From contig NZ_CP087999.1 in assembly GCF_021044625.1 (NCBI RefSeq), positions 3,431,001-3,495,000 of the forward strand: 64,000 bases of DNA, in the 5' to 3' direction. Below, piece by piece: positions 26,048-35,700 of the stretch (position 1 is the first letter of the stretch; each line of letters begins with the position of its first letter). The notes under the pieces are model-generated. The model did no database searches, had not been told where the DNA came from, and worked only from the letters and a program-made list of their open reading frames with translations. The position numbers were made by a program, and so were the translations under genes. The DNA is from Geomonas sp. RF6. GTDB taxonomy: Bacteria; Desulfobacterota; Desulfuromonadia; Geobacterales; Geobacteraceae.

Positions 26048-26547
26048 CGCCGAGGCCGACAGTCCTCATGCAGGAGGAGATCCGGCACACCGAGGCTGAG
26101 ATCACCGACACCCTCCACTCCATCGAGGCGAAACTGGCCCCGGCGCGTTTGAAGGAGCAGGTGAAGACGAAGGTGGTGAACGGCACGGTGAACACGGTGG
26201 TGCACCTCGGCTACACCATGAAGAGAAGGCCGGTGCCGAGTGCTGCTATCGGGGTGGGGCTCCTCTGGCTCCTGAGAAGGCGCGCGCACAAGAAGGCGGT
26301 GCGCGTGGAGGTTCCGGTACGGAGGGTCGATCTGGGGGACACCATCGTGGAGGTTCTTCCGAAGGAGATGAAGAAGAACCCGATGAAGACGATGAAGAAG
26401 TACGTCACTCTCGGCAGGATGGCCTTTGCCTTCTTCTCGGTGGCGAGCGCGGTCATGATGCGGGGGAAGAGGGCGCAGCAGTCGCTGGACAGGGAGCGCT
26501 ACGGAGTGGGGTACGGAGAGTTCGGCGAGCACCCGGCTCGCCTGTGA
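26014..26547 (+). CDS. DUF3618-domain membrane-associated protein
   Basis: 177 residues. The N-terminal DUF3618 motif is EIRHTEAEITDTLHSIEAKL; a central hydrophobic stretch (VPSAAIGVGLLWLL) and a second near 138-150 follow. It overlaps the upstream holin-X-like gene and has AAGGAGA before ATG 26014. The two genes recur together in many proteobacteria and are thought to serve the envelope under stress; no molecular function is known. Confidence 0.75.
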   Translation: MGKITSENHPVTPRPTVLMQEEIRHTEAEITDTLHSIEAKLAPARLKEQVKTKVVNGTVNTVVHLGYTMKRRPVPSAAIGVGLLWLLRRRAHKKAVRVEVPVRRVDLGDTIVEVLPKEMKKNPMKTMKKYVTLGRMAFAFFSVASAVMMRGKRAQQSLDRERYGVGYGEFGEHPARL

Positions 26548-26633
26548 GTGGAGACGCCTGCCGCGCGGGGAGCACCGATTCCTGTCGGGGCCTGTGCCCC
26601 TATCCGGAACCGACTCTTTCGGGCGGGCGCCTC

Positions 26634-28466
26634 CTACTGTCCCCCCTCTTTCCCTTCGAGCGCAAGTGCCGCGCCGATGAGGGAGAGGTGGGTCAGTGCC
26701 TGGGGAAAGTTCCCGAGCATCCGCCCGGTGCCGGTGTCGTACTCCTCGGGGAAGAGCCCCAGGTCGTTTCCGGTGGCAACGGCGCGGGCAAAGGCTTCCC
26801 GGGCTTCCTGCCAGCGACCCTGGCGGGCTAGGCACTCCGTGAGCCAGAAGGAGCAGGCGATAAAGACCCCCTCCCTCCCTTCCAGGCCGTCACTGCCAGC
26901 GGCATAGCGCCGCAGGAGCCCCCCCTCGGAGAGCTCCTCCTGTATCGCGTCCACGGTGCGCACCATGCGCGGATCGTCCCAGGCGAGAAAGCCGGTCATC
27001 GGCATCAGCAGCAGGGAAGCGTCGAGCTCCCTCCCTCCGAAATATTGCACGAAGATCCCGCGCTCCCGGTCGTACCCCTCGTTCTCCACACTCTCCCCGA
27101 TATCCCGGGCAAGGGCGCTCCACTCCTCCAGCGGAGCCTCGCGCCCGAGCTCCCTTGCCAGGGAAACGGCCCTGTCGACCGCGGCCCAGCACATGACCTT
27201 CGAGAAGACGAAGTGGCGCGCCTGCCCGCGCATCTCCCAGATGCCGTGGTCTTTCCTGCGCCAGTTGCGGGCGACCGCGCCGACGAGGTGAGTCAGGAAG
27301 TCCCAGTAGTCGTCGTCGGGTGAGGCGCCGAGCTGGTGCCAGCGCCAGGCGTGGTCGAGGAGCTCGCCGTACACGTCGAGCTGCAGCTGGCGTGAGGCGA
27401 CGTTCCCCACCCGCACCGGTGCTGCCCCGTCGTACCCCTCCAGCGTCGCCACCCGGTACTCCTCCAGGTGCCTCTCCCCTCCGACACCGAACATGATCTG
27501 CAACTCGTCGACGCTTCCGGCGGTGGAGCGCTCTATGAAACGGCGAAAGGCGTCCGATTCCTCGTGGTAGCCGATCTCGGTGAGGGCGCGGACGGTGAAG
27601 ACCGAATCACGGATCCAGGAATAGCGGTAGTCCCAGTTGCGCGGCCCCCCCGGCGCTTCCGGGAGGGAGGTCGTCGCGGCCGCCGCTATGGCCCCCGTCG
27701 CGCAGTTGGAGAGCCCCTTCAGGACGAGCGCGGAGCGCAGGACGAGGTCGGGAGCGGCGGTAGTCGTCTTCTCCGACTGGCACCACCCCCGCCACCACCG
27801 TACCGACTCCTCGAAGCGCCACTCCATTTCCGCGACATCCGGGGGATCGACGGCATCCCCGTCGAGGAGCTCCGGCGGCCGGTGCAGGATGGAGACCCGG
27901 CGGCGCTCCCCGGAGGAGAGGGTAACGGTGGCGCCGAGGGCGTGGCGGTCGACCTGCTCCAGCGGGAGGTCGCCGGAGAGAAGGAGCCCGTTGCACCCCC
28001 CAAGCGCGATGAAGCTCTCCTTGCGGTATCTCTTGATCCACGGCTGGATACCGCCGTAGTCGAAACGGGGCACGATCGTCACCCGGACGGGGACCTCCCC
28101 CTCGACCCCCTCCACGATGCGCAGAAGCTGCTGGTACGACTGCATGACTCGTCCCCCCCCGACGGGGAAGAGGTCGAGAAGCCGGACGCTCCCGCTCTCC
28201 GTGGTGAAGACCGTCTCCAGGATGAGGGTGTGCTGCAGGTAGGAGCGTCGAACCCGGTACGGGGCGAGGGGGGCGATCCTGAAGAAGCCGCCGGTCTGCC
28301 AGCCGAGGAGACGTCCGAAGCAGGAGGGGGAGTCTACTCGCGGGATGCAGCACCAGTCCACGGAGCCGTCCCTGGAGACGAGGGCGGTGCAGGAACAGTC
28401 GGCAATGAAGCCATAGTCGCTGATCGGCGGGTACGGCTCGCCGCTCCGTAAGAGGTGCTCTTCCAT
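26634..28466 (-). CDS. Glycoside hydrolase family 15 protein (glucoamylase/trehalase-like)
   Basis: About 610 residues, cytoplasmic. N-terminal beta-sandwich (ISDYGFIADCSCTALVSRDG onward), then an (alpha/alpha)6 barrel with the GH15 hallmarks GGPRNWDYRYSWIRD, GIWEMRGQARHFVFSK (general acid Glu) and a final EEYDTGTGRMLGNFPQAL (general base region). The ATG at 28466 matches where the family usually begins; earlier in-frame starts exist at 28526 and 28598, none with a strong site. The substrate could be trehalose, maltose or an alpha-glucan. It is divergent from the EEP/PLD pair. Confidence 0.88.
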   Translation of the reverse strand: MEEHLLRSGEPYPPISDYGFIADCSCTALVSRDGSVDWCCIPRVDSPSCFGRLLGWQTGGFFRIAPLAPYRVRRSYLQHTLILETVFTTESGSVRLLDLFPVGGGRVMQSYQQLLRIVEGVEGEVPVRVTIVPRFDYGGIQPWIKRYRKESFIALGGCNGLLLSGDLPLEQVDRHALGATVTLSSGERRRVSILHRPPELLDGDAVDPPDVAEMEWRFEESVRWWRGWCQSEKTTTAAPDLVLRSALVLKGLSNCATGAIAAAATTSLPEAPGGPRNWDYRYSWIRDSVFTVRALTEIGYHEESDAFRRFIERSTAGSVDELQIMFGVGGERHLEEYRVATLEGYDGAAPVRVGNVASRQLQLDVYGELLDHAWRWHQLGASPDDDYWDFLTHLVGAVARNWRRKDHGIWEMRGQARHFVFSKVMCWAAVDRAVSLARELGREAPLEEWSALARDIGESVENEGYDRERGIFVQYFGGRELDASLLLMPMTGFLAWDDPRMVRTVDAIQEELSEGGLLRRYAAGSDGLEGREGVFIACSFWLTECLARQGRWQEAREAFARAVATGNDLGLFPEEYDTGTGRMLGNFPQALTHLSLIGAALALEGKEGGQ

Positions 28467-28674
28467 GGGGTCACCGTGCGCGGTGGGGGCGATGCAGAAG
28501 TGGCTCGCAGCAAGGTACGGGCGCATTTCTAGCCTATCGGAAAAGGTATGCAAGTCAAAAGGGGGGCGCTGCGCGTGCCGTCTCCCCTCCATTGACACTC
28601 ACCTTTGCTGTCAGTAGTCTTTAGTAAGATCGCGGTTTTGCGGCGCCGCGAGTGGGAGAAGGACCCGCGCCACC

Positions 28675-29421
28675 ATGCCGAAGACCCTCACCATCATGAC
28701 CTACAACGTCCACAGCAGTATCGGCATGGACGGCAAGGCCTCGCCGCTGCGCATCGCCGAGGTCATCGACGTCCTGAACCCCGACGTGGTGGCGATGCAG
28801 GAACTCGACGCCCGGCTCGTGCGCACCGACATGATCGACCAGGCGCATCTCATCGCCCGCACCCTGCAGATGTACTACCACTTCCACCCCTCCCTCCAGG
28901 TGGAGGAGGGGGAAGGGGAGTACGGCAACGCCATCCTGAGCCGCTTTCCGGTGCGCCTCGTGAAAGCGGGGCCCCTGCCGGAGGAACCGGTGCACGCCTC
29001 CTTTGAACGGCGCGGCGCGCTCTGGACGGAGATCGAGGTGGAGGGGAGCCCGCTGCAGATAGTTACCACCCATTTCGGGCTGAACCGCCGGGAGCGGCTC
29101 CTGCAGGCCCAGGCGATCACCGGGGAGGAATGGATCGGGAGCACGGGGTGCACCCCCCCGCTCGTCCTCTGTGGCGACTTCAACGCGGTGCCGGGTTCCG
29201 GTGCCTACCGGAGGCTCACGAAAGGGCTGCGCGACGCCCAGCGGGAGCTGCAGTGGCAGATGCCGTTCGGCACCTGGCCGGTGCGCTTCCCGATGCTGCG
29301 CATAGACCATCTCTTCATATCCGAGGGGCTCGCCGTCCGTGCCGTGAAGGTCCCCCGTACCCCCCTTACCAGGGTCGCCTCCGACCATCTCCCCCTTCTG
29401 GTAACAGTGGAGCTTTTATGA
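28675..29421 (+). CDS. Endonuclease/exonuclease/phosphatase (EEP) family protein
   Basis: 248 residues with the EEP catalytic set: TYNVHSSIG near the N-terminus, MQELDA, CGDFNAVPGS, IDHLFIS and the final SDHLPLL (Asp-His pair). It likely hydrolyses a phosphodiester in DNA, RNA or a phospholipid. Its stop overlaps the start of the phospholipase D gene (ATGA), so the two form an operon. EEP plus PLD pairs suggest phospholipid remodelling, but that is inference. Confidence 0.85.
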   Translation: MPKTLTIMTYNVHSSIGMDGKASPLRIAEVIDVLNPDVVAMQELDARLVRTDMIDQAHLIARTLQMYYHFHPSLQVEEGEGEYGNAILSRFPVRLVKAGPLPEEPVHASFERRGALWTEIEVEGSPLQIVTTHFGLNRRERLLQAQAITGEEWIGSTGCTPPLVLCGDFNAVPGSGAYRRLTKGLRDAQRELQWQMPFGTWPVRFPMLRIDHLFISEGLAVRAVKVPRTPLTRVASDHLPLLVTVELL

Positions 29422-30941
29422 GCATCGTGAAGTCCGGGATCAACTGCAAGGGGGTGTACGAGACGGGAGGAAGCGGCGTCATCATCGACTCCCGCGACTA
29501 CTACCGCGCCTTCTACCATACCGCGCGCCAGGCCCGCCACTACATCCTTCTGGCCGGGTGGCAGTTCGACTCTGAGGTGGCCCTGCTGCGCGGGGAGGAG
29601 GCGGCCCTCGCCGACCGCGACGTCCGCTTCCTGCACTTTCTGGAGGAGCTCTGCGAGAAGTCACCCGATCTGGAGGTGTACATACTCGCCTGGGACTTCA
29701 GCGTGATCTTTTCGCTGGAGCGGGAATGGTTTCAGACCCTCATCTTCGACTGGTCCACCATTGACCGGCTGCACTTCCGCTTCGACGGGAAGCATGCGGT
29801 AGGGGCTACCCACCACCAGAAGTTCGTGATCGTCGACGGGCAGATCGCCTTCCTCGGCGGAATGGACATCTGCGCCTCCCGCTGGGACGACCGCCTGCAC
29901 CTGGAGAAGAATCCGCTGAGGGTCGATGCGGACGGGACCGCCTACGGCGGATACCACGATATACAGTCGTACCACACCGGCCCGGTGGTAAAGGAGCTCA
30001 TCGCCCTGTTCGCGCAGCGCTGGCTCGACTCGGGAGGGGATGCCCTGATCTTCCCGACGGTGACCGCCCCTCTCGACCTCGGGGGGGTGCGCGGCATCCC
30101 GATAACGGCCGGCACCGTCGCCGTGAGCCGCACCCAGGCGCTCAACCTGGAACCGCCGCAGCCGGAGATTCACGAGATCCGCCGCCTCTTCATCGACGCC
30201 ATCCTCTCCGCGCAGCGGCTGATCTACCTGGAAAACCAGTACTTCAGCTCGCAGGCGTGCTACTGGGCGCTCGTGCAGAGGATGACGGCGCCGGAGCGCC
30301 CGAAGCTGCAGATCGTCCTCGTCCTGCCGCAGCTTCTTCCCTTCACCGAGGAGCTTTTCCTGGGGGTCCCCCAGATGAGGATGCTGCGCGCGCTGAAGCG
30401 GGTGGCACAGCAGCATGGCCACGAGTTCAGGGCGTACTCCTCCGCCTGCGGCAGGAAGGGGGAGCGCAAGATGACCTTCATCCACTCAAAGCTCCTCCTG
30501 GTCGACGACCGCTTCCTCACCGTCGGTTCCGCGAATGCCACGAACCGGAGCATGGGACTCGACACGGAGATCAACGTGAGCTGGGAGGCGGAGGAGGGGG
30601 AGGGCTCGCCTCTCACCGACTCCCTGCGCACGGTGCGCGCCACTCTCCTCGCGGAGCACGCGGGGCTTCTCGGCGAGGACCGTCTCTTCGAGAAGATCGA
30701 GGGGGTGGTCTCCACTCTCGATACCCTTGCCGATGATCCCGACTGCCGGCTGTGCCACTATGCCCCGAACGGAGCTCTGGAGGAGAGCGTCTGGCCCGAG
30801 GCGCTCGAGCCGATAGCCCGCTTCGTCGATCCGGAGAAACCTGTCCTGGAGGAGTTCGTGTACGAGAACCTCTCCCGTTACGAGACGAGCTCCCTCCTGA
30901 AGGGGGTAGCCATCATCAGCCAGTGGCTCTCCGCGCTGTAA
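29418..30941 (+). CDS. Phospholipase D-family protein with two HKD motifs
   Basis: 507 residues. Two HxKx4D motifs are intact: HHQKFVIVDG with GG following (about residues 132-141), and HSKLLLVDDR followed by GSAN in the second half. This is the full two-lobe PLD fold of phospholipase D or cardiolipin synthase-like enzymes. No signal peptide is seen. ATG 29418 is set by the 4-bp overlap with the EEP gene. Whether it hydrolyses or transfers phosphatidyl groups is open. Confidence 0.9.
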   Translation: MSIVKSGINCKGVYETGGSGVIIDSRDYYRAFYHTARQARHYILLAGWQFDSEVALLRGEEAALADRDVRFLHFLEELCEKSPDLEVYILAWDFSVIFSLEREWFQTLIFDWSTIDRLHFRFDGKHAVGATHHQKFVIVDGQIAFLGGMDICASRWDDRLHLEKNPLRVDADGTAYGGYHDIQSYHTGPVVKELIALFAQRWLDSGGDALIFPTVTAPLDLGGVRGIPITAGTVAVSRTQALNLEPPQPEIHEIRRLFIDAILSAQRLIYLENQYFSSQACYWALVQRMTAPERPKLQIVLVLPQLLPFTEELFLGVPQMRMLRALKRVAQQHGHEFRAYSSACGRKGERKMTFIHSKLLLVDDRFLTVGSANATNRSMGLDTEINVSWEAEEGEGSPLTDSLRTVRATLLAEHAGLLGEDRLFEKIEGVVSTLDTLADDPDCRLCHYAPNGALEESVWPEALEPIARFVDPEKPVLEEFVYENLSRYETSSLLKGVAIISQWLSAL

Positions 30942-31038
30942 AGACCTGCCCCGTGCGGATCTCCGCACAGCGAAACCTGCATTACAAAAAATTTATGATA
31001 CCCTTGGCTTGGTGCCGTGCGGTGGGTAGAGCGCTGCA

Positions 31039-31053
31039 CGGCACTGTCGCTGC
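31039..31053 (+). promoter_or_regulatory. Candidate sigma-54 promoter of the T6SS genes
   Basis: CGGCAC-TGTCG-CTGC has GG and GC 10 bases apart and differs from TGGCAC-N5-TTGC at two positions. It lies 64 bp upstream of the tssJ start. Many T6SS clusters use sigma-54, but no activator gene is adjacent. Confidence 0.4.
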
Positions 31054-31117
31054 CTTTACGATGAGTGCGCCGCAAGGCGCGCAGGGTGACCGGAACCGTC
31101 CAACAGGGAAGAGAATC

Positions 31118-31669
31118 ATGAGACCGTTACTGCGCTTCTTACTGACTTTCGCAGCGATGGCAACTCTCGCATCCTGCGCCTCCACCCCCATCCCCCAACA
31201 AGCACCTGCCCCTCCCCAGTGGTCCTTCGAACGGGAGGCGATCCGCCTGCGACTCGTAGGGGACCAGCAGCTGAACCTCTACCACAAGACGCCGCACGCC
31301 CTGGTGACCTGCCTGTACCAGCTGCGCGACCCGAACGCCTTCAACCAGGCGGTCGGGGAGCCGGACGGGATGGCGCGGCTTCTGGAGTGCAGCCGCTTCG
31401 ACCCGAGCGTCGCCACCGCGAAGCGGCTGGTTATCCAGCCGCGGCAGGAGCTGGAGGAGAGGGTCGATCGCGCGGAGGGGGCCCGCTATCTCGGCTATGT
31501 CGCGGGGTACTTTGCTGCGCCGGTGGAAAACTCCGTCTACCTCGTGGAGGTCCCGGTGATACAGCACGATACGGGGCAAAAGGGGGAGAAGGCGCTGAAG
31601 CCCGCCCCGGTGACGCTCGACCTGCGCCTCGGCCCGGACCGCGTCGTGGCGGAGGAAGAGACGCACTGA
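31118..31669 (+). CDS. tssJ: Type VI secretion lipoprotein TssJ
   Basis: Outer-membrane lipoprotein of the T6SS membrane complex that binds TssM. 183 residues with signal peptide and lipobox LASC (lipidated Cys about residue 20). The transthyretin-like TssJ fold is suggested by REAIRLRLVGDQQLNLY, followed by PHALVTCLYQLRDPNAFNQ. ATG 31118 is preceded by AGGGAAGAG. It is the first of four T6SS genes (J, L, M, A). Confidence 0.85.
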   Translation: MRPLLRFLLTFAAMATLASCASTPIPQQAPAPPQWSFEREAIRLRLVGDQQLNLYHKTPHALVTCLYQLRDPNAFNQAVGEPDGMARLLECSRFDPSVATAKRLVIQPRQELEERVDRAEGARYLGYVAGYFAAPVENSVYLVEVPVIQHDTGQKGEKALKPAPVTLDLRLGPDRVVAEEETH

Positions 31670-31966
31670 CGCCGGAGAGCGAAAGGTGTGGCTGCAGGAT
31701 GTCCTGCAGCAGCAGTTCAACCACGTTCCTCGCAACAAGATCTGGCACGAACCGGGACGCCCCCCCCCGAGCGACCGCAGACCAGCGGGGTCGTCCCAGC
31801 AAGTCGCAGAGCCTCCTGACAGAAGTCAAACCGGGAGCGGCCCGCCCGCTTCCGGCAACGACAAGGCTCGTCACTCCTCTTCCCCTGCAGGGAATCGGGA
31901 GTGCAGCCCCCTCGCAAACTCCGACTGAAACGAAGCAGACACAAGGATGACCACACGGGGAAAGCC
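31670..31966. other. Gap in the T6SS cluster, no gene recognised
   Basis: 297 bp between tssJ and tssL, where tssK usually lies. The longest frame gives a Ser/Pro/Arg-rich peptide with no resemblance to TssK or any T6SS protein and no ribosome site. An 8-10 base C-run occurs near 31762. I see no hairpin terminator. Confidence 0.5.
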
Positions 31967-32644
31967 ATGCATCTTACCGATTGCTTTGCACCGCTCATCT
32001 CGTATCTGGTCCACTTTCAGCGCAACGCCAAGGAGAGCCTCCTGAGGGCGGATCAGCTCCGGGCGGAGATCGACCATCTGCTGGAACAGGGGGAAGCGCT
32101 CGCAGAGCGGGAAGGGGTGAAGGAAGGGTATCTCGCCGCCCGCTTCGCCGTCTGCGCATGGGGTGACGAGATCATCCTGAACTCCGCCTGGGTCGAGCGG
32201 CACGAGTGGCCGAAGGAAGATCTGCAGCGTCACTACTACGGTAGAAGCGATGACGGGGAGGAGTTCTTCGAGCGGCTGAAGGATCTCTCCCTCCTCGAGC
32301 AGGATGTGCGGGAAGTCTACTACCTTTGCCTATCCCTCGGCTTTACCGGCCGCTACTGCGGGCCCGGCGCGGAGGAGGCGCTCACCAAGCTGCGCTCGGC
32401 CGAGCTGAAGGTGCTGACCGGCAGCTCCTCCTCGGGGCCCGCCGACGAGCGCGACCTCTTCCCGGGGGGATACCCACAGGACCTGCCGGCGGACGGGAAG
32501 GACGCAGGGAGGTCCTTCCTGCGCGCCCTCCCTCCTTTCCCGGTCCTGGCGATCCCTCTCCTCTTCTTCGTTGTCCTCTTCGTGGTCTTTCGGGTGGCAC
32601 TCGGGGGGATGACGGAGACTCTTCTGAAGAGAGTGCCCTTTTGA
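31967..32644 (+). CDS. tssL: Type VI secretion protein TssL (DotU/IcmH)
   Basis: Inner-membrane partner of TssM. 225 residues: an N-terminal cytoplasmic helical DotU domain (LTDCFAPLISYLVHFQRN, then AVCAWGDEIILNSAW and LSLGFTGRY) and a single C-terminal transmembrane helix (about 195-217). It has no peptidoglycan-binding OmpA extension. ATG 31967 is chosen to match the domain start. tssM begins 60 bp later. Confidence 0.9.
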   Translation: MHLTDCFAPLISYLVHFQRNAKESLLRADQLRAEIDHLLEQGEALAEREGVKEGYLAARFAVCAWGDEIILNSAWVERHEWPKEDLQRHYYGRSDDGEEFFERLKDLSLLEQDVREVYYLCLSLGFTGRYCGPGAEEALTKLRSAELKVLTGSSSSGPADERDLFPGGYPQDLPADGKDAGRSFLRALPPFPVLAIPLLFFVVLFVVFRVALGGMTETLLKRVPF

Positions 32645-32704
32645 CAAAGAGGGTGCAGCAGCTGCGGCGGTAGCGTATGGCCGCCTCCTTAGAAGGAGGG
32701 TTCC

Positions 32705-35700
32705 ATGAATGAGCGTACCAGGCATCTTTTGGAGATAGCGGTGCTCCTCCTCTTGCTGGCCGCGGCGCCGCTGGTGGCGCGGTGGATCTCCGTCCCCCCC
32801 TGGGTGGCGCTTTGCCTGCTCGTCTTTCTGGCGGGGATTTGCGTCGCCCTCTTCTTCCTGCGCAGCATAATGGGACGGCGCTGCGAGGCAAAGCTCGTGC
32901 ACAAGGAGCTGGAAGAGGAGAGCGAGCTGCCGCAGGAGCCTCCCCCACCAGAGGAGACGGCGCTGGAGGCGTTGCAGGAGAAGTGGCGCGTGGCGCTGGA
33001 GAAGCTTCAGGCGTCCCACCTGAAGAAGATGGGGGACCCGGTGCACGCGCTGCCGTGGTACCTGGCGCTCGGCGCCGGCGGCTCCGGGAAGAGCAGCATG
33101 CTGCACAGCTCCAGACTCTGCTCCCCCTTTTTTTCCCCCTCCGAAGAACTCCCCCCTCCGACCCGCAACTGTGACTTCTGGTTCTTCGAGAAGTCGGTCT
33201 TCATCGACACCGCCGGCCGCTACTCCTTTCCGGTGGACGAGAAGGAGGACCGGGAGGAGTGGGAGCATTTCCTCACCCTGCTGGCCAAACACCGGCGCAA
33301 GGAGCCTTTGAACGGTGTCGTCATCACCGTGGCGGCGGACCGCCTTCTCTCCCTCGACCCGGACGGAAGCAGGGGGGAGGCGCGGGTCCTGCGCCAGCGC
33401 GTCGACGAGCTGATGCGCATATTCAAGGTCAAGTTCCCGGTGTACGTCCTGGTGACGAAGTGCGACCTCATCGAGGGGATGGAGCGCTTCAGCGCCCTTC
33501 TCCCCGAGAGGACGGCGTCGAGCCCCATGGGGCGGCTGAACGAGAGGATCTCGGAGAACGCGGAGAGCTTCACCGCAGGTACGATCGCCGCCGTGCAGGA
33601 GAGGCTGCGGTTTTACCGGCTGCAGCTTTTGAACGACCCGGCGGCACGCCGGGAGGCCGAGTCCCTCGCGCTCTTCCCGGAGGAGTTCGCCCTCCTGAAG
33701 GAGCCGCTCACCATCTTCATGACCTCCCTTTTCAAGGAGAACCCGTACCAGGAGCCCCCGGTGCTGCGCGGCCTCTTCTTCGGCAGCGCGTTGCAGAAGG
33801 GGTACCCCCTTTCCCTTCTCTCCGGCACCATGCACCCCGCCTCGGAACAGCGCCAGCTTCCGGGGACAGACCGCGGGTTCTTCCTGCAGGAGCTCTTCGC
33901 CACCGTCATGCCGAGGGACCGCTCACTTCTCTCCCCCACGAGACAAGGGATCCGGTGGAGGGCGATGACCGCGGACCTCGCCTTCATGTCCTGGGCGCTC
34001 GTCATGATCGCCCTGTCCGGCCTGCTCGGCTTCTCCTTCATAAAGAACCTCCGCACCATACGCGTCGCCTCGGCCCAGCTCGCCCCCCCCGTGGCGGCGG
34101 GGAGCGATCTGGAAGTGCTGGAGCGGTATCGCGCGGCGATCGCCACGGTGGAGGGGCAAAACAGGGGGTGGATGACTCCGCGGCTCGGGCTCACCGGGAG
34201 CATCGAGGTGGAGCGTGGACTTAAGGAGAAATTCTGCCGCCGCTTCAGGAAGACGGTACTCTCCCCCCTCGACAAGGATCTGGAGCAGAACGTCGCCCTC
34301 CTGCACTCGTACTCACCCGATGCTACCTATTGCCAGTACGCCATGCACCTGGTGCGTCGGCTGAACATCCTCAGGGCCCGCATCGGCGGGGCGCAATTGG
34401 CGGAACTGCAGAAAAAGCCGCTTCCGGCGGCGCCGCTCCCGGTCGGCGTCACGGAGAGGGGGGGACAGGAGCCGGGGAGGAAATTCGGCCAGCTCTACCT
34501 CTCCTATCTTGCCTGGAGCAAAGATGGCGATGCCCTGAAGGCCGAAGCGCAGAGTCTCCAGGCCCGCCTGAGGTATGTGCTGGCGATGAAGGAAGGGAAC
34601 CTGCGCTGGCTCTGCCACTGGGTAGAGCACAACGAAGGGCTCACCCCCCTGACCCTCGCCCCCTTCTGGGGAGGGGTGCCTTCCGGGGCAGACGAGCCGG
34701 TCATCTACCCCACGTACACCCGGAAGGGGATGGCGCGGCTGAGCGCTCTGGTCGGCGAGGTGGAGGGGGCCAGCGGCGGGAAGGGGAGGTATGCCGCTGC
34801 CAGGGCGGACCTGGAGAACTGGCAGCGTAATGCGGCGTTCGTTGCATGGCAGACCTTCGCACAGGACTTCTCCCGCGGCGTAAAGCGGCTGCGCGGCAAT
34901 AATGAATGGCAGCGGGTCGCCTCGGTGATCGGTACGGAGCAGGGGCCGTATCTTGCCCTCATGAACCGGCTCACCTGGGAACTGGAGCCGCTTTCTCACG
35001 GCACCGGGGTGCCGGTATGGTTGCGCCAGCTCTACCTCCTGCAGGGGGCTCGGACGCAGCGCGCGGCCCCGTATGACGGAATCATGGCAAAGGCGGCGGA
35101 CACCGGGGCGCCGACCTCCGGCGGGATAAAGCAGAAGCTTTCCCGCGGGGGTGGAGGAGTCGGTGCCGATCCCCTGCAGGAAACAGCGGCAGCGTGGCGG
35201 GAATACCTCTCCGCGCTCGGGGCGATTGCTCCCGCGGCCGCCTCCCGCGGGCAGTCTTTCCAGCTCGCGGCGCAGACCTTCACCGACGACCCTGCTACCG
35301 GGAGGAGCCCGTTCTTTGCGGCGTATCACTCCCTGAACCGGATACGCCTCGGCGTCGGGGCGGACAGCCCAATGGCGGAGGTCCCGGCACGCCTGGTGGC
35401 GGGGCCGATGGAGTTTCTCTGGTACTACATCAGGAAGGAAGCGGCAGCGAAGCTGCAGGAGGAGTGGGAAGAAGAGGTGGTGCCGGGGGGCGTTGAGCTT
35501 CCGACTCCGCAGGCAACGCAGGTTCTCCTCGGGCCGGACGGCCTCGCCTGGAAATTCGCCAAGGGACCCGCGGCCCCCTTCCTGGTGCGCACCGACGGGG
35601 GGTTCAAACCGAAAGAGGTGCTCGGTGCGACCCTCCCTCTCGACGGCGCCTTCTTCTCCTTCATGTCCCGCGGCACTAACGTCGTCGCCAGTGCACTCTC

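Noticed and set aside
25646-26547. Holin-like gene as a prophage remnant
   Set aside because: The neighbouring DUF3618 gene and lack of any phage structural, integrase or lysin gene fit the chromosomal YqjE/holin-X stress family.
31686-31928. Open frame in the tssJ-tssL gap as a possible tssK remnant
   Set aside because: No TssK-like motif is seen in any frame; composition looks non-coding.
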